From: Bacteroidales bacterium
Lineage (GTDB): Bacteria; Bacteroidota; Bacteroidia; Bacteroidales; Tenuifilaceae
Direction of reading: 5' to 3'
DNA length: 64,000 nt
Assembly: GCA_013376985.1 (NCBI GenBank)
Contig: JACABB010000024.1
Location: 1-64,000, forward strand
This document shows positions 40,201 to 47,531 of the stretch, piece after piece; within the stretch, counting starts at the first letter, position 1, and the number at the start of each line of letters is the position of its first letter. The position numbers were made by a program, and so were the translations under genes. The notes beneath the pieces are model-generated. The model worked only from the letters and a program-made list of their open reading frames with translations. It made no database searches and had not been told where the DNA came from.

Positions 40201-42966
40201 CTAAACACCACCGAGGAGTTTAAGGATAAACAGGGTCAGGTGATACTCAAGAGAACCTTCGTAAAGAATAGCCTTGGCGCAACCATTCCCGTTAGCACCT
40301 ACTACATTTACGATGACCTAAATCTGCTACGCTACGTAATTCCCCCAGCAGCAGTCGATATCATTACCTTCCCCGCCAACAGGGATAATAGCGTAATTAA
40401 AAACCTATGCTACTACTACCGCTACGATGGGCGTAAGCGAATGACCGAAAAGCAACTCCCCGGTGCCGACCCTGTGTATATGGTGTACGATAAGCGCGAC
40501 CGATTAGCACTGACTCAGGATGGCAACATGCGCCCGAACAAAGAGTGGCTCTTCACCAAATACGATGCGTTCAACCGCCCAGTGATGACAGGCGTTTACA
40601 CCCATAACTCGACTGCAACGCAAACACAGATGCAGGTATTCGTGGATGCCCTTTACAGCCCAATTCCACCTGCTACCGCTAGGCCGTACTTCGTAACTCG
40701 CAACAATATAGGGGAAACAGGGTATAGCGATGAGTCTTTTCCCGTTACATCCGATGGGATCACCGAGTACCTCTCAGTCACGTACTATGATAACTACGGG
40801 TTCCCAAGTGTGCTACCCTTCTACGATGCCAATGGCATGAACATCTCGGGCTACAGCGATGGCGAAGGGGTTGATACTCGGTACTTCGAAGGGCTCAAGG
40901 GGCAAGTGACTGGAAGCCGAACCAAAGTTTTAAACTCCAGCATTTGGCTCACCACAACCAACTACTACGATAACAAGTATCGTGTAATCCAGTCACGGAG
41001 CGACCTATACGATGGTTCGAATGGCGGGAAGGAGACCACCTCCACCCTCTACGATTTTTCAGGAAAGGTTAGGCAGTCCAAGCTAAGGCAGGAACTCAAC
41101 GGGACTTCCACTACGGTGGCGAAGTACCTCACCTATGACCATGCTAGCAGATTGCTTAAAGTAGAACAGGAGATTGACGGGGCGAATCGCACCACGCTCT
41201 CTGAGCTAACCTACAACGAGCTAGGGCAGCTTCAGCAGAAGAAGCTAGGGGGAAATATCCAATCGGTTGACTATAAATACAATATTAGAGGATGGCTAAC
41301 AAAAATAAATGATCCCGAGAACCTAGGGGCTGACCTGTTTGGTATGAAATTGTTGTACAATGATACCGATGTGAGCCTTGGAAGCACTGCGCAATTCAAT
41401 GGGAATATATCTGCCACCGTTTGGAATACGCAGGGCAAAAAGAAAAGGGCTTACTCCTACGCCTACGATGAGCTAAGCCGTTTGGTCAGCTCGAACCATA
41501 AAGTATACAGCACCACCTGGGGGGACAGCACCTCATACGAGGAGAAAAACATTTCATATGATAAAAACGGAAATATTACCCACCTGCTTAGAACAAATCA
41601 AACTGGGGGTACATTAAATGATTTCACCTATACCTACAGCGAAACCAATCAGCTAAAGCACCTGAACGTAGGAGGCAACTACATTTATGATTCTAACGGC
41701 AATATGACCACCGATGGGCTAAAGGGTTTTAGCGTGGAGTACAACCCATTAAATTTACCAAAAAAGGTAAGCAAGGGAACCGATAATATTTCCTACATTT
41801 ACACTGCGGCGGGTGCTAAATTAGCTAAACTCCAAAATGGAACGCTAAAGCAGCTGTACGCAGGTTCTTTGGTTTATAATAGCAGTAAATTGTTGGACTA
41901 CATCCTGAATGATGAGGGAATGGTGGTAAAGCAAGGCGGAGGGTTTGAGTACCAATACTTCATGAAGGATCATTTGGGAAATACTAGAGCAGTATTCAAG
42001 GATTCCTTGGGCATTGCAAAAATCAAACAGGTGGCGGATTACTACCCGTTTGGGAGCAGGTTTGTACCATTCAACCCCGAAAGCAGTAACAAGTACCTTT
42101 ACAATGGGAAGGAGCTGCAGGATGACATGATCAGCGGAACTCAGCTGAACTGGTTGGATTACGGGGCACGATTCTACGATCCCGTAACATGCCGATGGAT
42201 GGTCGTTGACCCACTGGCTGAAAAGTATAGGCGGTGGACTCCATACAACTACGGGGTGGATAACCCGCTACGGTTCATTGACCCAGACGGCAATGGTATT
42301 CTAGATATGATTGCGGGTGCAGTTGTAGGGGTTGTTACCGATCTCGGTCTGGCCAACATTGGGCCAGTCCCAAATCCAACAGGGGGGATTGCTCTTCGAG
42401 AAGCTGTCGGAAATATGGTAAGTAATCCTGATGATTACAATAAAACACTGGAAAGCACCGATTGTGTTATGATAGCAGCTGGGGAATCCATGGAGGTCAC
42501 GGGTGGAGTGATGACCGCAGATGGCTTAGCTACAGCGGAGGCTTCAGAGGCAACACTCATTACCTCAGCAGGAACAACCGCAGAGGTAACAGTTCCAACA
42601 TATGCAACGGGCTTGGTCTACGCTGGAATCGGTACAACTACGACCGCTGCTGGCGCTGTAATTACTACTACCACCACATTAAACATGTCTGCTGGGTATA
42701 ATTATGGTAGAGCAGGTACAACTATAGCAAAAGAAAATGGCGTTACAATCAAAACACATGGGACAAATGATGCACATAAACCTGCGCATGCTCATGTTGA
42801 AGGTGAAGGTCAAACAACAAGAATAGGCCCTAAAGGAAAACCATTAAAAGATCAACCATCACTAACGACAAAGCAAAATAAAGTTGTGCAGAAATACCAG
42901 AAAGAGATAAGAAAAGAAGTAAATAAAATTGGTCGTGCCAACAAGAAATTAGAAGGACAGAAGTAA
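37243..42966 (+). CDS. Rhs polymorphic toxin: BACON, PKD-like repeats, DUF6443, RHS core, toxin tip
   Basis: 1907 residues. Signal peptide/anchor (YISLAILLIAILVIPLSL); BACON-like domain about 60-145; PKD-like domains, including four near-identical 86-residue copies at 314-657; an Ig-like module to about 750; DUF6443 region (SYFDGLGRPLQTLGYRASP) from about 800; YD repeats; RHS core near 1570-1690 (DHLGNTRAVFKDS, YYPFGSRF, NKYLYNGKELQDD, RFYDPVTCRWMVVDPLAEKY, NPLRFIDPDGNG). After DPDG the sequence turns AT-rich and unrelated: a hydrophobic stretch, then a basic tip with HGTNDAHKPAHAHVEG. That tip is presumably the released toxin. Followed after 14 nt by an immunity candidate. Confidence 0.88.
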   Translation: MKLKYISLAILLIAILVIPLSLKTHSHPLAKKSHFAISSINKTTGKNDAYSLPCYVTGISASEISFGAQNPSSQSVDVYTENGCINWQYTVNDSWIHATKSGSTLTITVDSNTGTQRPGSITFIGDGSNTILTVNQQNGCSIPYVGSISGSTTVCKGSNGISYSVVPVAGANGYIWTLPTGATIASGSGTSSITVNYSSSAESGSIHVYAYSNCGNGPQSNLLIAVNDVPSTPEAISGTSPVCNGTSGNYSIANVTGATSYNWSVTGGSVTSSQGTSATIAFTSAGTSTISVTAGNSCGNSSASTRSITVNALPTPTISGSASVCTGSAGNTYTTQTGMTAYNWTVTGGTVTAGGTATSNSVTISWGAAGTGHVKVNYTNTNGCTAAAQTDMSVTINPLPAPTISGPANVCSGSTGNIYTTQTGMTAYSWTVTGGTITAGGTNTSSSVTVTWGAAGTGHVKVNYTNANGCTAAAQTDISVIINALPTPTISGSASTCTGSTGNIYTTQVGMTNYSWTVIGGTITAGGTSTSTSVTVTWGATGTGHVKVNYTNASGCTAPSQVDKSVTINALPTPTISGPTSACVGSTGNTYTTQTGMTAYSWTLTGGAITAGGTTTSSSVTVTWGAAGTGHVKVNYTNTNGCTAAAQTDMSVTINSAPAIATNGQPQSVQVAEGGTAAFSVTTTGTGITYKWQVYTVNSGIWADIANATGSSYTFTTTYSQNGNQYHCVVSGTCTPSVTSSSATLTVNSNPNKVSIIYIPLIKDYAYNFVQEIQPQVKLQSSRLDSLLQGKIATLKVGDVNQSISYFDGLGRPLQTLGYRASPSGNDIIQPIAYDNMGREKLKYLPYSGGYDGKFKPNALGSSGSYSTSDHLSFYQNTTQTDLPTAEPNPYSDAVFEPSPLNRVLEQGAPGSTWQPTNQTGSSNGHTQRMVYCANGQYEVLQLTSDTTGLLTNSTGELSGSLRCYPANQLYKTIVKSENWQATDGSLNTTEEFKDKQGQVILKRTFVKNSLGATIPVSTYYIYDDLNLLRYVIPPAAVDIITFPANRDNSVIKNLCYYYRYDGRKRMTEKQLPGADPVYMVYDKRDRLALTQDGNMRPNKEWLFTKYDAFNRPVMTGVYTHNSTATQTQMQVFVDALYSPIPPATARPYFVTRNNIGETGYSDESFPVTSDGITEYLSVTYYDNYGFPSVLPFYDANGMNISGYSDGEGVDTRYFEGLKGQVTGSRTKVLNSSIWLTTTNYYDNKYRVIQSRSDLYDGSNGGKETTSTLYDFSGKVRQSKLRQELNGTSTTVAKYLTYDHASRLLKVEQEIDGANRTTLSELTYNELGQLQQKKLGGNIQSVDYKYNIRGWLTKINDPENLGADLFGMKLLYNDTDVSLGSTAQFNGNISATVWNTQGKKKRAYSYAYDELSRLVSSNHKVYSTTWGDSTSYEEKNISYDKNGNITHLLRTNQTGGTLNDFTYTYSETNQLKHLNVGGNYIYDSNGNMTTDGLKGFSVEYNPLNLPKKVSKGTDNISYIYTAAGAKLAKLQNGTLKQLYAGSLVYNSSKLLDYILNDEGMVVKQGGGFEYQYFMKDHLGNTRAVFKDSLGIAKIKQVADYYPFGSRFVPFNPESSNKYLYNGKELQDDMISGTQLNWLDYGARFYDPVTCRWMVVDPLAEKYRRWTPYNYGVDNPLRFIDPDGNGILDMIAGAVVGVVTDLGLANIGPVPNPTGGIALREAVGNMVSNPDDYNKTLESTDCVMIAAGESMEVTGGVMTADGLATAEASEATLITSAGTTAEVTVPTYATGLVYAGIGTTTTAAGAVITTTTTLNMSAGYNYGRAGTTIAKENGVTIKTHGTNDAHKPAHAHVEGEGQTTRIGPKGKPLKDQPSLTTKQNKVVQKYQKEIRKEVNKIGRANKKLEGQK
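37338..37352. repeat. 15-bp palindrome ATCGCATTTTGCGAT, copy 1
   Basis: Inside the Rhs gene, in the linker between signal peptide and BACON domain (encodes SHFAI). Exact copies occur at 46255, 47203 and 55866 and a one-mismatch copy at 60416. Confidence 0.85.
38182..39213 (+). repeat. Four tandem 258-bp repeats within the Rhs gene
   Basis: Copies begin at 38182, 38440, 38698 and 38956, exactly 258 bp (86 codons) apart. Each encodes TISGxxxxCxGSxGNxYTTQ..TVNYTN.NGC-type PKD-like domains with identical long stretches. Confidence 0.92.
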
Positions 42967-42980
42967 ACAAACCATAGAAT

Positions 42981-43436
42981 ATGACATATACAGACAATTT
43001 AAGGAATGCTTTAAAGAAAAGAGAAATAAAACTGAAATATGAATTTGACGATTGTTCAGAAAATAATTATGATCTTTTCATAAAGAAATTTGGAATAGTA
43101 TTACCTGAAATCATTAAACAGTTTTATAACCAATTTGAATATCTTAAGATAAAAGAACCTCGTCATTTTGAAATGTTATCTTTTAAAAACATGATTATAT
43201 ATGATGATCGCTATTTACTTTTCTCAATCATTGATAATGATGAAAAGATATGCTTTGATTTTAGCAATATTAATGAAGCAGGTCAATGGGATATAATTAA
43301 TTATTGTAATAAATATTTGATAACAAAAACAATATCAAGCTACTTAGTTAATAAGATATGGGCTTGGGTTGACAAAGAAAGAACCATCTGGAAAGAGGAA
43401 ACCTACGCTGCGTCACCAGATGAGCCGAGGCTATAA
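42981..43436 (+). CDS. SUKH/SMI1-KNR4-type immunity protein
   Basis: 151 residues, AT-rich. Pattern FIKKFGIVLPEIIKQFYNQFEYLKI followed by a beta-rich centre with ILYDDRYLLFSII-like strands and a C-terminal W-containing helix fits the SUKH superfamily, the commonest immunity family of polymorphic toxins. It should neutralise the tip encoded just upstream. The final residues (about AASPDEPRL) and stop are encoded by the boundary sequence also found after the second immunity gene, so the native end may have been replaced by recombination. Confidence 0.72.
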   Translation: MTYTDNLRNALKKREIKLKYEFDDCSENNYDLFIKKFGIVLPEIIKQFYNQFEYLKIKEPRHFEMLSFKNMIIYDDRYLLFSIIDNDEKICFDFSNINEAGQWDIINYCNKYLITKTISSYLVNKIWAWVDKERTIWKEETYAASPDEPRL

Positions 43437-43520
43437 ATAATAAAAGAAGAAGTTGGGTGCAGGTTCTACCTACGTCCAATTATTCTTCTAGGCTTCACCT
43501 AGGGTGCTGGAAACAGAAAA
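43411..43520 (+). repeat. Cassette boundary repeat, copy A
   Basis: Begins CGTCACCAGATGAGCCGAGG and continues with GTTGGG, ACGTCCAATTATTCTT and AGGCTTCACCT blocks; matches copy B at 45736-45850 in the same order. Overlaps the 3' end of the first immunity gene. Confidence 0.75.
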
Positions 43521-43552
43521 CTCACCTTAATTTGGGGTGGGTTCTCTGTTTT
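43511..43552 (+). terminator. Terminator-like hairpin before the second cassette
   Basis: AAACAGA (43511-43517) pairs with TCTGTTT (43545-43551), with inner CACC/GGTG pairing, then TT. It would separate the orphan cassette from upstream transcription. Confidence 0.5.
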
Positions 43553-43575
43553 ATATGGTGTACGCTTGTTGAGCG

Positions 43576-45183
43576 TTGATGTTTCTGTTCAGTATAAAAC
43601 TGCGATACAACACCCCCGATGCAAGCCTCGGGGGTACAGCCCAATTCAACGGGAATATATCTGCCACCGTTTGGAATACGCAGGGTAAGAAGAAGAGGGC
43701 ATACTCCTACGCCTACGATGAGCTAAACCGTTTGCTCAGCTCGAACCATAAGGTATACAGCACTACCTGGGGGGATAGCACCTCGTACGAGGAGAAAAAC
43801 ATTTCCTATGATAAGAACGGGAATATCACCCACCTGCTCAGAACAAATCAAACTGGGGGTACGCTAAATGATTTTACGTATACTTACAGCGAAACCAATC
43901 AGCTAAAGCACCTGAACGTAGGGGACAACTACATTTATGATTCTAACGGCAATATGACCACCGATGGGCTAAAGGGTTTTAGCGTTACCTACAACCTGCT
44001 AAACTTACCCTCACAGGTAAGCAAAAGTTCCGATAATATTTCCTACATTTACACTGCGGCGGGTGCTAAACTGGCAAAATTCCAGAACGGAACGCTAAAC
44101 CAGCTGTACGCAGGTTCTTTGGTATATAATAGTAGCAAGTTGTTGGACTATATCCTGAATGATGAGGGATTGGTGGTAAAGCAAGGCGGAGGGTTTGAGT
44201 ACCAATACTTCATGAAGGATCATCTGGGGAACACCAGAGCGGTATTCAAGGATTCCTTGGGCATTGCAAAAATCAAACAGGTGGCGGATTATTACCCGTT
44301 TGGGAGCAGATTTGTGCCATTCAGTCCTGAAAGTAGCAATAAGTACCTCTACAACGGCAAGGAGTTGCAGGATGATGTAATTGGTGGTACTCCTCTGAAT
44401 TGGTTGGATTACGGCGTCCGGTTTTACGACCCTACGATAGGCAGATTTACTACCGTTGATCCTTTGTCCGAAAAGATGAGGCGCTGGAGTCCATATGTTT
44501 ATTGTGCAGATAATCCTATTAGGTTTATTGACCCTGATGGTCGGGTATTTATGTTACCAGGAGACAAAAAAGCACAAGATGCTTACGTGGCGATGTTACA
44601 TAACTCAACTGGCAATAATTATTCAATTGTAGATAATAAACTTACACTTGTAGGGGCAGATGCAAGTTTTAAAGGAAAAAAATCGGAAACCTTAATAAAT
44701 ACTATTCAGAAAGGAATGGATTCTAAGGATGTTTATACCTTAAATTTAGTTGGAGCCAAGAAAGATGATAAAGGAGTATTTATTGATAGTTACAAGGATA
44801 AGAAAATAGATGTTTCTGATTTGACTAAAATGGGAAATGCTAGTATTGCTTTGCAAGGAGCGGCAATAGGACATTTCTTGAATGAAGTTCAAGAACCCGG
44901 AGGGTTTGATCAGGCCCATAAAGCAAGTTTGGGTGTGGAAGGTAAGATTTATGGAGAGATGGTTGGAGATAAAACGATAACCACAAGAATGGATCAAACA
45001 TCGGCAGTAACCGATGGATATCAAACTGTAACTTATCAATACAATTCAACCAACAACTTTGAGATACTACAGGGAGCGCAAGCTACAGGAAAATCTGAAA
45101 CTATCAATATAGGAGGTGTTGAGTTTAAAGCACCAGTATATGAAAGCACAGGAGAATTAAAATCAGTAAAGAAACTACCATGA
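43576..45183 (+). CDS. Orphan Rhs core plus second toxin tip
   Basis: 535 residues from TTG/ATG at 43576/43579. Enters the RHS core in the middle (DASLGGTAQFNGNISATVWNTQGKKKRAY), with no signal peptide and no promoter visible. Core DNA from about 43635 to 44414 is nearly identical to 41385-42164 of the full-length gene; similarity ends around the RFYDP/DPDG border, where an unrelated AT-rich tip begins (GRVFMLPGDKKAQDAYVAML.., later GHFLNEVQEPGGFDQAHK). The tip is not a family I recognise. Most likely a silent cassette that could replace the tip of the intact gene. Its stop overlaps the next ATG by 4 nt. Confidence 0.8.
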   Translation: MMFLFSIKLRYNTPDASLGGTAQFNGNISATVWNTQGKKKRAYSYAYDELNRLLSSNHKVYSTTWGDSTSYEEKNISYDKNGNITHLLRTNQTGGTLNDFTYTYSETNQLKHLNVGDNYIYDSNGNMTTDGLKGFSVTYNLLNLPSQVSKSSDNISYIYTAAGAKLAKFQNGTLNQLYAGSLVYNSSKLLDYILNDEGLVVKQGGGFEYQYFMKDHLGNTRAVFKDSLGIAKIKQVADYYPFGSRFVPFSPESSNKYLYNGKELQDDVIGGTPLNWLDYGVRFYDPTIGRFTTVDPLSEKMRRWSPYVYCADNPIRFIDPDGRVFMLPGDKKAQDAYVAMLHNSTGNNYSIVDNKLTLVGADASFKGKKSETLINTIQKGMDSKDVYTLNLVGAKKDDKGVFIDSYKDKKIDVSDLTKMGNASIALQGAAIGHFLNEVQEPGGFDQAHKASLGVEGKIYGEMVGDKTITTRMDQTSAVTDGYQTVTYQYNSTNNFEILQGAQATGKSETINIGGVEFKAPVYESTGELKSVKKLP

Positions 45184-45662
45184 GAACATTAATATTATAT
45201 GGAATAATGCTATTTTCCTTCTTTGGATGTAAGGCACAGGAAAATATAACAGCGAGTTATATAGGATACCAATATAAGGAAACTAAAAACAATAGTTTTA
45301 TTAAAAGAGAATTGTTATTTGTTGAAAAGAGGGATACATTACGGATTAATATAAGAATGCCATTTAATATCCAAAAACCTCAAATTGTTAATCCTGGTAT
45401 ATTCTATAATTGCCATTTAAAGGAAAATACTGTTTACACCATAACTCTGAAAAAAATATGTGTATCAGACATCCCCGAAGCATTTAACAGTTACTATAAG
45501 ACAAATACTATTTCTGATAGAAAAGATTGTTCAAAGTTTACGGAAATAGAAAAAAACACAGACTATAAATATACTGGCAATTATGGTAAATATGTTGATA
45601 TTAATAATGTTTTGTATGAAATAATTGGATTATCGCCTGACGATGGATGTGCCTTTCACTAA
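45180..45662 (+). CDS. Candidate lipoprotein immunity protein for tip 2
   Basis: 160 residues. Lipoprotein signal LILYGIMLFSFFGC with Cys17, so it should sit in a membrane facing the periplasm or outside, which would fit a toxin acting there. The rest, beta-rich with NCHLKENTVYTITLKKI and a Cys-containing C-terminus, matches nothing I know. ATGA overlap with the tip gene is the typical toxin-immunity coupling. A terminator follows within 40 nt. Confidence 0.65.
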   Translation: MRTLILYGIMLFSFFGCKAQENITASYIGYQYKETKNNSFIKRELLFVEKRDTLRINIRMPFNIQKPQIVNPGIFYNCHLKENTVYTITLKKICVSDIPEAFNSYYKTNTISDRKDCSKFTEIEKNTDYKYTGNYGKYVDINNVLYEIIGLSPDDGCAFH

Positions 45663-45700
45663 GTTTGTTTAAGTTTTAGACAAGTATAAGAATTAAATAA

Positions 45701-45726
45701 AAAACCGGGCTATTCCGGTTTTTTTA
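45701..45726 (+). terminator. Terminator after the second immunity gene
   Basis: Perfect 8-bp stem AAAACCGG / CCGGTTTT with 6-nt loop and a T run. Confidence 0.85.
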
Positions 45727-45735
45727 TTGTCACAT

Positions 45736-45850
45736 CGTCCCCAGTTAAGCCGAGGCTGTAGGTAAAAAACAAAAATGAATGGGTTGGGCGGTTGGCTGTG
45801 CCACCGTCCAACTATTCTTTCAGGCTTTGCCTGAGTAAGGAAAAGAGAAT
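45736..45850 (+). repeat. Cassette boundary repeat, copy B
   Basis: CGTCCCCAGTTAAGCCGAGG, then GTTGGGCG, CACCGTCCAACTATTCTT and AGGCTTTGCCT: the same ordered blocks as copy A at 43411-43520. Confidence 0.75.
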
Positions 45851-45942
45851 CCCACTAGTGCGGATATGACTTCATTGAACTCGCAAAATACACTTGGTTA
45901 GCAAAGCATAATCCGTGCTAAAACAGAACAAAAAGCCAACTT

Positions 45943-45970
45943 CAAACCCAGCCGTAAAAAGTTGGGTTTG
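45943..45970 (+). terminator. Hairpin of the TAACAAG-loop family, member 1
   Basis: CAAACCCA (45943-45950) pairs with TGGGTTTG (45963-45970); loop contains GCCGTAAAAAG. Related hairpins at 54333, 56989 and 60525. Confidence 0.6.
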
Positions 45971-46002
45971 CTGCTTTTGGGCATTTGCAATGCCGCCATT
46001 AA

Positions 46003-47121
46003 GGCGTTAGCCTTAAAAATTCAGCAACTGTTTGGAACACCACCAGCCTAACCCGAGAGCAAGTAGAAACATCCTACAGCAACACCAGCAATAAATACTA
46101 CGAAGAGGCAGGTTCAGCAATACTCGGCTACACAAACCAATCGTTTCCCAGCACAACCGTAGAATCCCTACTCACCATCACCTACTACGATAACTACCAG
46201 CAGCTAACCACCGTCAACGGATTTGGTGGGTTGGGGTTCCTAGCAAGCGGAATAATCGCATTTTGCGATAATGATGGGAATACCAACGGTTACCACGATT
46301 CCGTACGAGGGCAAATAACGGGAACCCGTGTTAAAGTGCTGGATGGCAGCGAGCACACCACCAACCCAAAATGGTTAGCCACAGCCTCCTACTACGACGA
46401 TCGCTACCGCCCAATCCAATCCCGTGGAACGCTCTACGATGGGGCAACAGGAGGTACATTCACAAGCAGTACCCGCTACCGATTTAACGGTTTGGTTGAG
46501 CAAATTGCGGAGAGCCAAACGCTGAACAGCGTAACCACCGAGCGTAATACCTACATGTCCTACGACCATGCGGGGAGACTTTTAAAGAAGGAGCAGCAGA
46601 TTACGGGGGATGCTTCCAACGGCAGAGTCTCCATTGCCGAAATGGCCTACAACGAGCTAGGGCAGCTTCAGCAGAAGAAGTTGGGAGGAAATATCCAATC
46701 TGTTGACTATAAATACAATATTCGGGGATGGCTAACAAGGATAAATGATCCCGACAATATGGGAACTGACCTGTTTGGCATGAGGCTGTTGTACAACGAT
46801 ACCGATGCAAGCCTTGGCGGTACCGCCCAATTCAACGGGAATATATCTGCCACCGTTTGGAATACGCAGGGCAAAAAGAAAAGGGCTTACTCCTACGCCT
46901 ACGATGAGCTAAGCCGTTTGCTCAGCTCAAATCATAAGGTATACAGCACTACTTGGGGGGATAGTACCTCATACGAGGAGAAAAACATCTCTTACGATAA
47001 GAATGGGAATATCACCCACCTGCTTAGAACAAATCAAACTGGGGGTACGCTAAATGATTTTACGTACGCTTACAACGGCAACCACGCCAAATTGCATATC
47101 CAAAAACAATTATTGAACTGA
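46003..47121 (+). pseudogene. Third Rhs core fragment, cut at both ends
   Basis: The frame is open from 46003 (just after a stop) to 47121 but has no plausible start codon at its 5' edge; the first Met-like codon is a TTG at 46231. It encodes Rhs mid-region (SATVWNTTSLTREQVETSYS.., LLTITYYDNY, VRGQITGTRVKVLD) and core up to NDFTYAY, where similarity to the other copies stops abruptly at about 47070 and the frame ends with NGNHAKLHIQKQLLN. Bases 46837-47070 are nearly identical to 41401-41634. No tip and no immunity gene remain. Best read as a decayed or reservoir fragment. Confidence 0.78.
46255..46269. repeat. 15-bp palindrome ATCGCATTTTGCGAT, copy 2
   Basis: Exact copy, inside the third Rhs fragment in frame (encodes IAFCD). 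Confidence 0.85.
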
Positions 47122-47142
47122 ATGAATCCAGTTCAATTTTTT
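47112..47142 (+). terminator. Terminator at the end of the Rhs region
   Basis: ATTGAACTG / CAGTTCAAT, 9 bp with an 8-nt loop and six or more T residues; it overlaps the stop of the third Rhs fragment. Confidence 0.85.
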
Positions 47143-47202
47143 ATAAGGGTTTGTAACCCGAGATAACAATAATTACCACAACTCAACACTCAAAAACATA
47201 TA

Positions 47203-47217
47203 ATCGCATTTTGCGAT
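47203..47217. repeat. 15-bp palindrome ATCGCATTTTGCGAT, copy 3
   Basis: Exact copy, intergenic, about 60 bp behind the Rhs-region terminator. Confidence 0.85.
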
Positions 47218-47493
47218 AGTAATCGGTTAACAAAGCGCTACACCATCCATTCATCTAACCTCCTTGCCTAAATCACAGGCAGAAGGATTACAAAACAAAT
47301 CCCCCTAAATAAAGACAGAAACTTTAATTTAAAGAACAACGGCGGTATAAAACACCATCGCTCCTTTACCAGAAAGTTGCATAGTTATTAGTGTATGCCG
47401 TAATTATGTAAAACAAAATAAATATTTCTATTATAGTAAATATTTTTAAAAACTTTTGTAGATATTATAAATACATATTAATCCTATATTCAA

Positions 47494-47501
47494 TATATTT
47501 G
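47494..47501 (+). promoter_or_regulatory. Candidate -7 element of the pyrimidine operon
   Basis: TATATTTG (TAnnTTTG class) 30 nt before the preA ATG; no good TTTG at the -33 position, so it may need an activator. Confidence 0.4.
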
Positions 47502-47531
47502 TTACCAAAATAAAAATAAAAAATAAACATA

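Larger units (their letters stand above)
45663..46002. other. 340-bp gap between Rhs cassette 2 and fragment 3
   Basis: Holds the terminator at 45701-45726, boundary repeat copy B (45736-45850) and the TAAAAAG-loop hairpin at 45943-45970. No gene seen. Confidence 0.6.
47143..47531. other. 389-bp gap between Rhs locus and pyrimidine genes
   Basis: Holds palindrome copy 3 (47203-47217) and the preA promoter candidate; otherwise AT-rich with nothing I can name. Confidence 0.5.
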
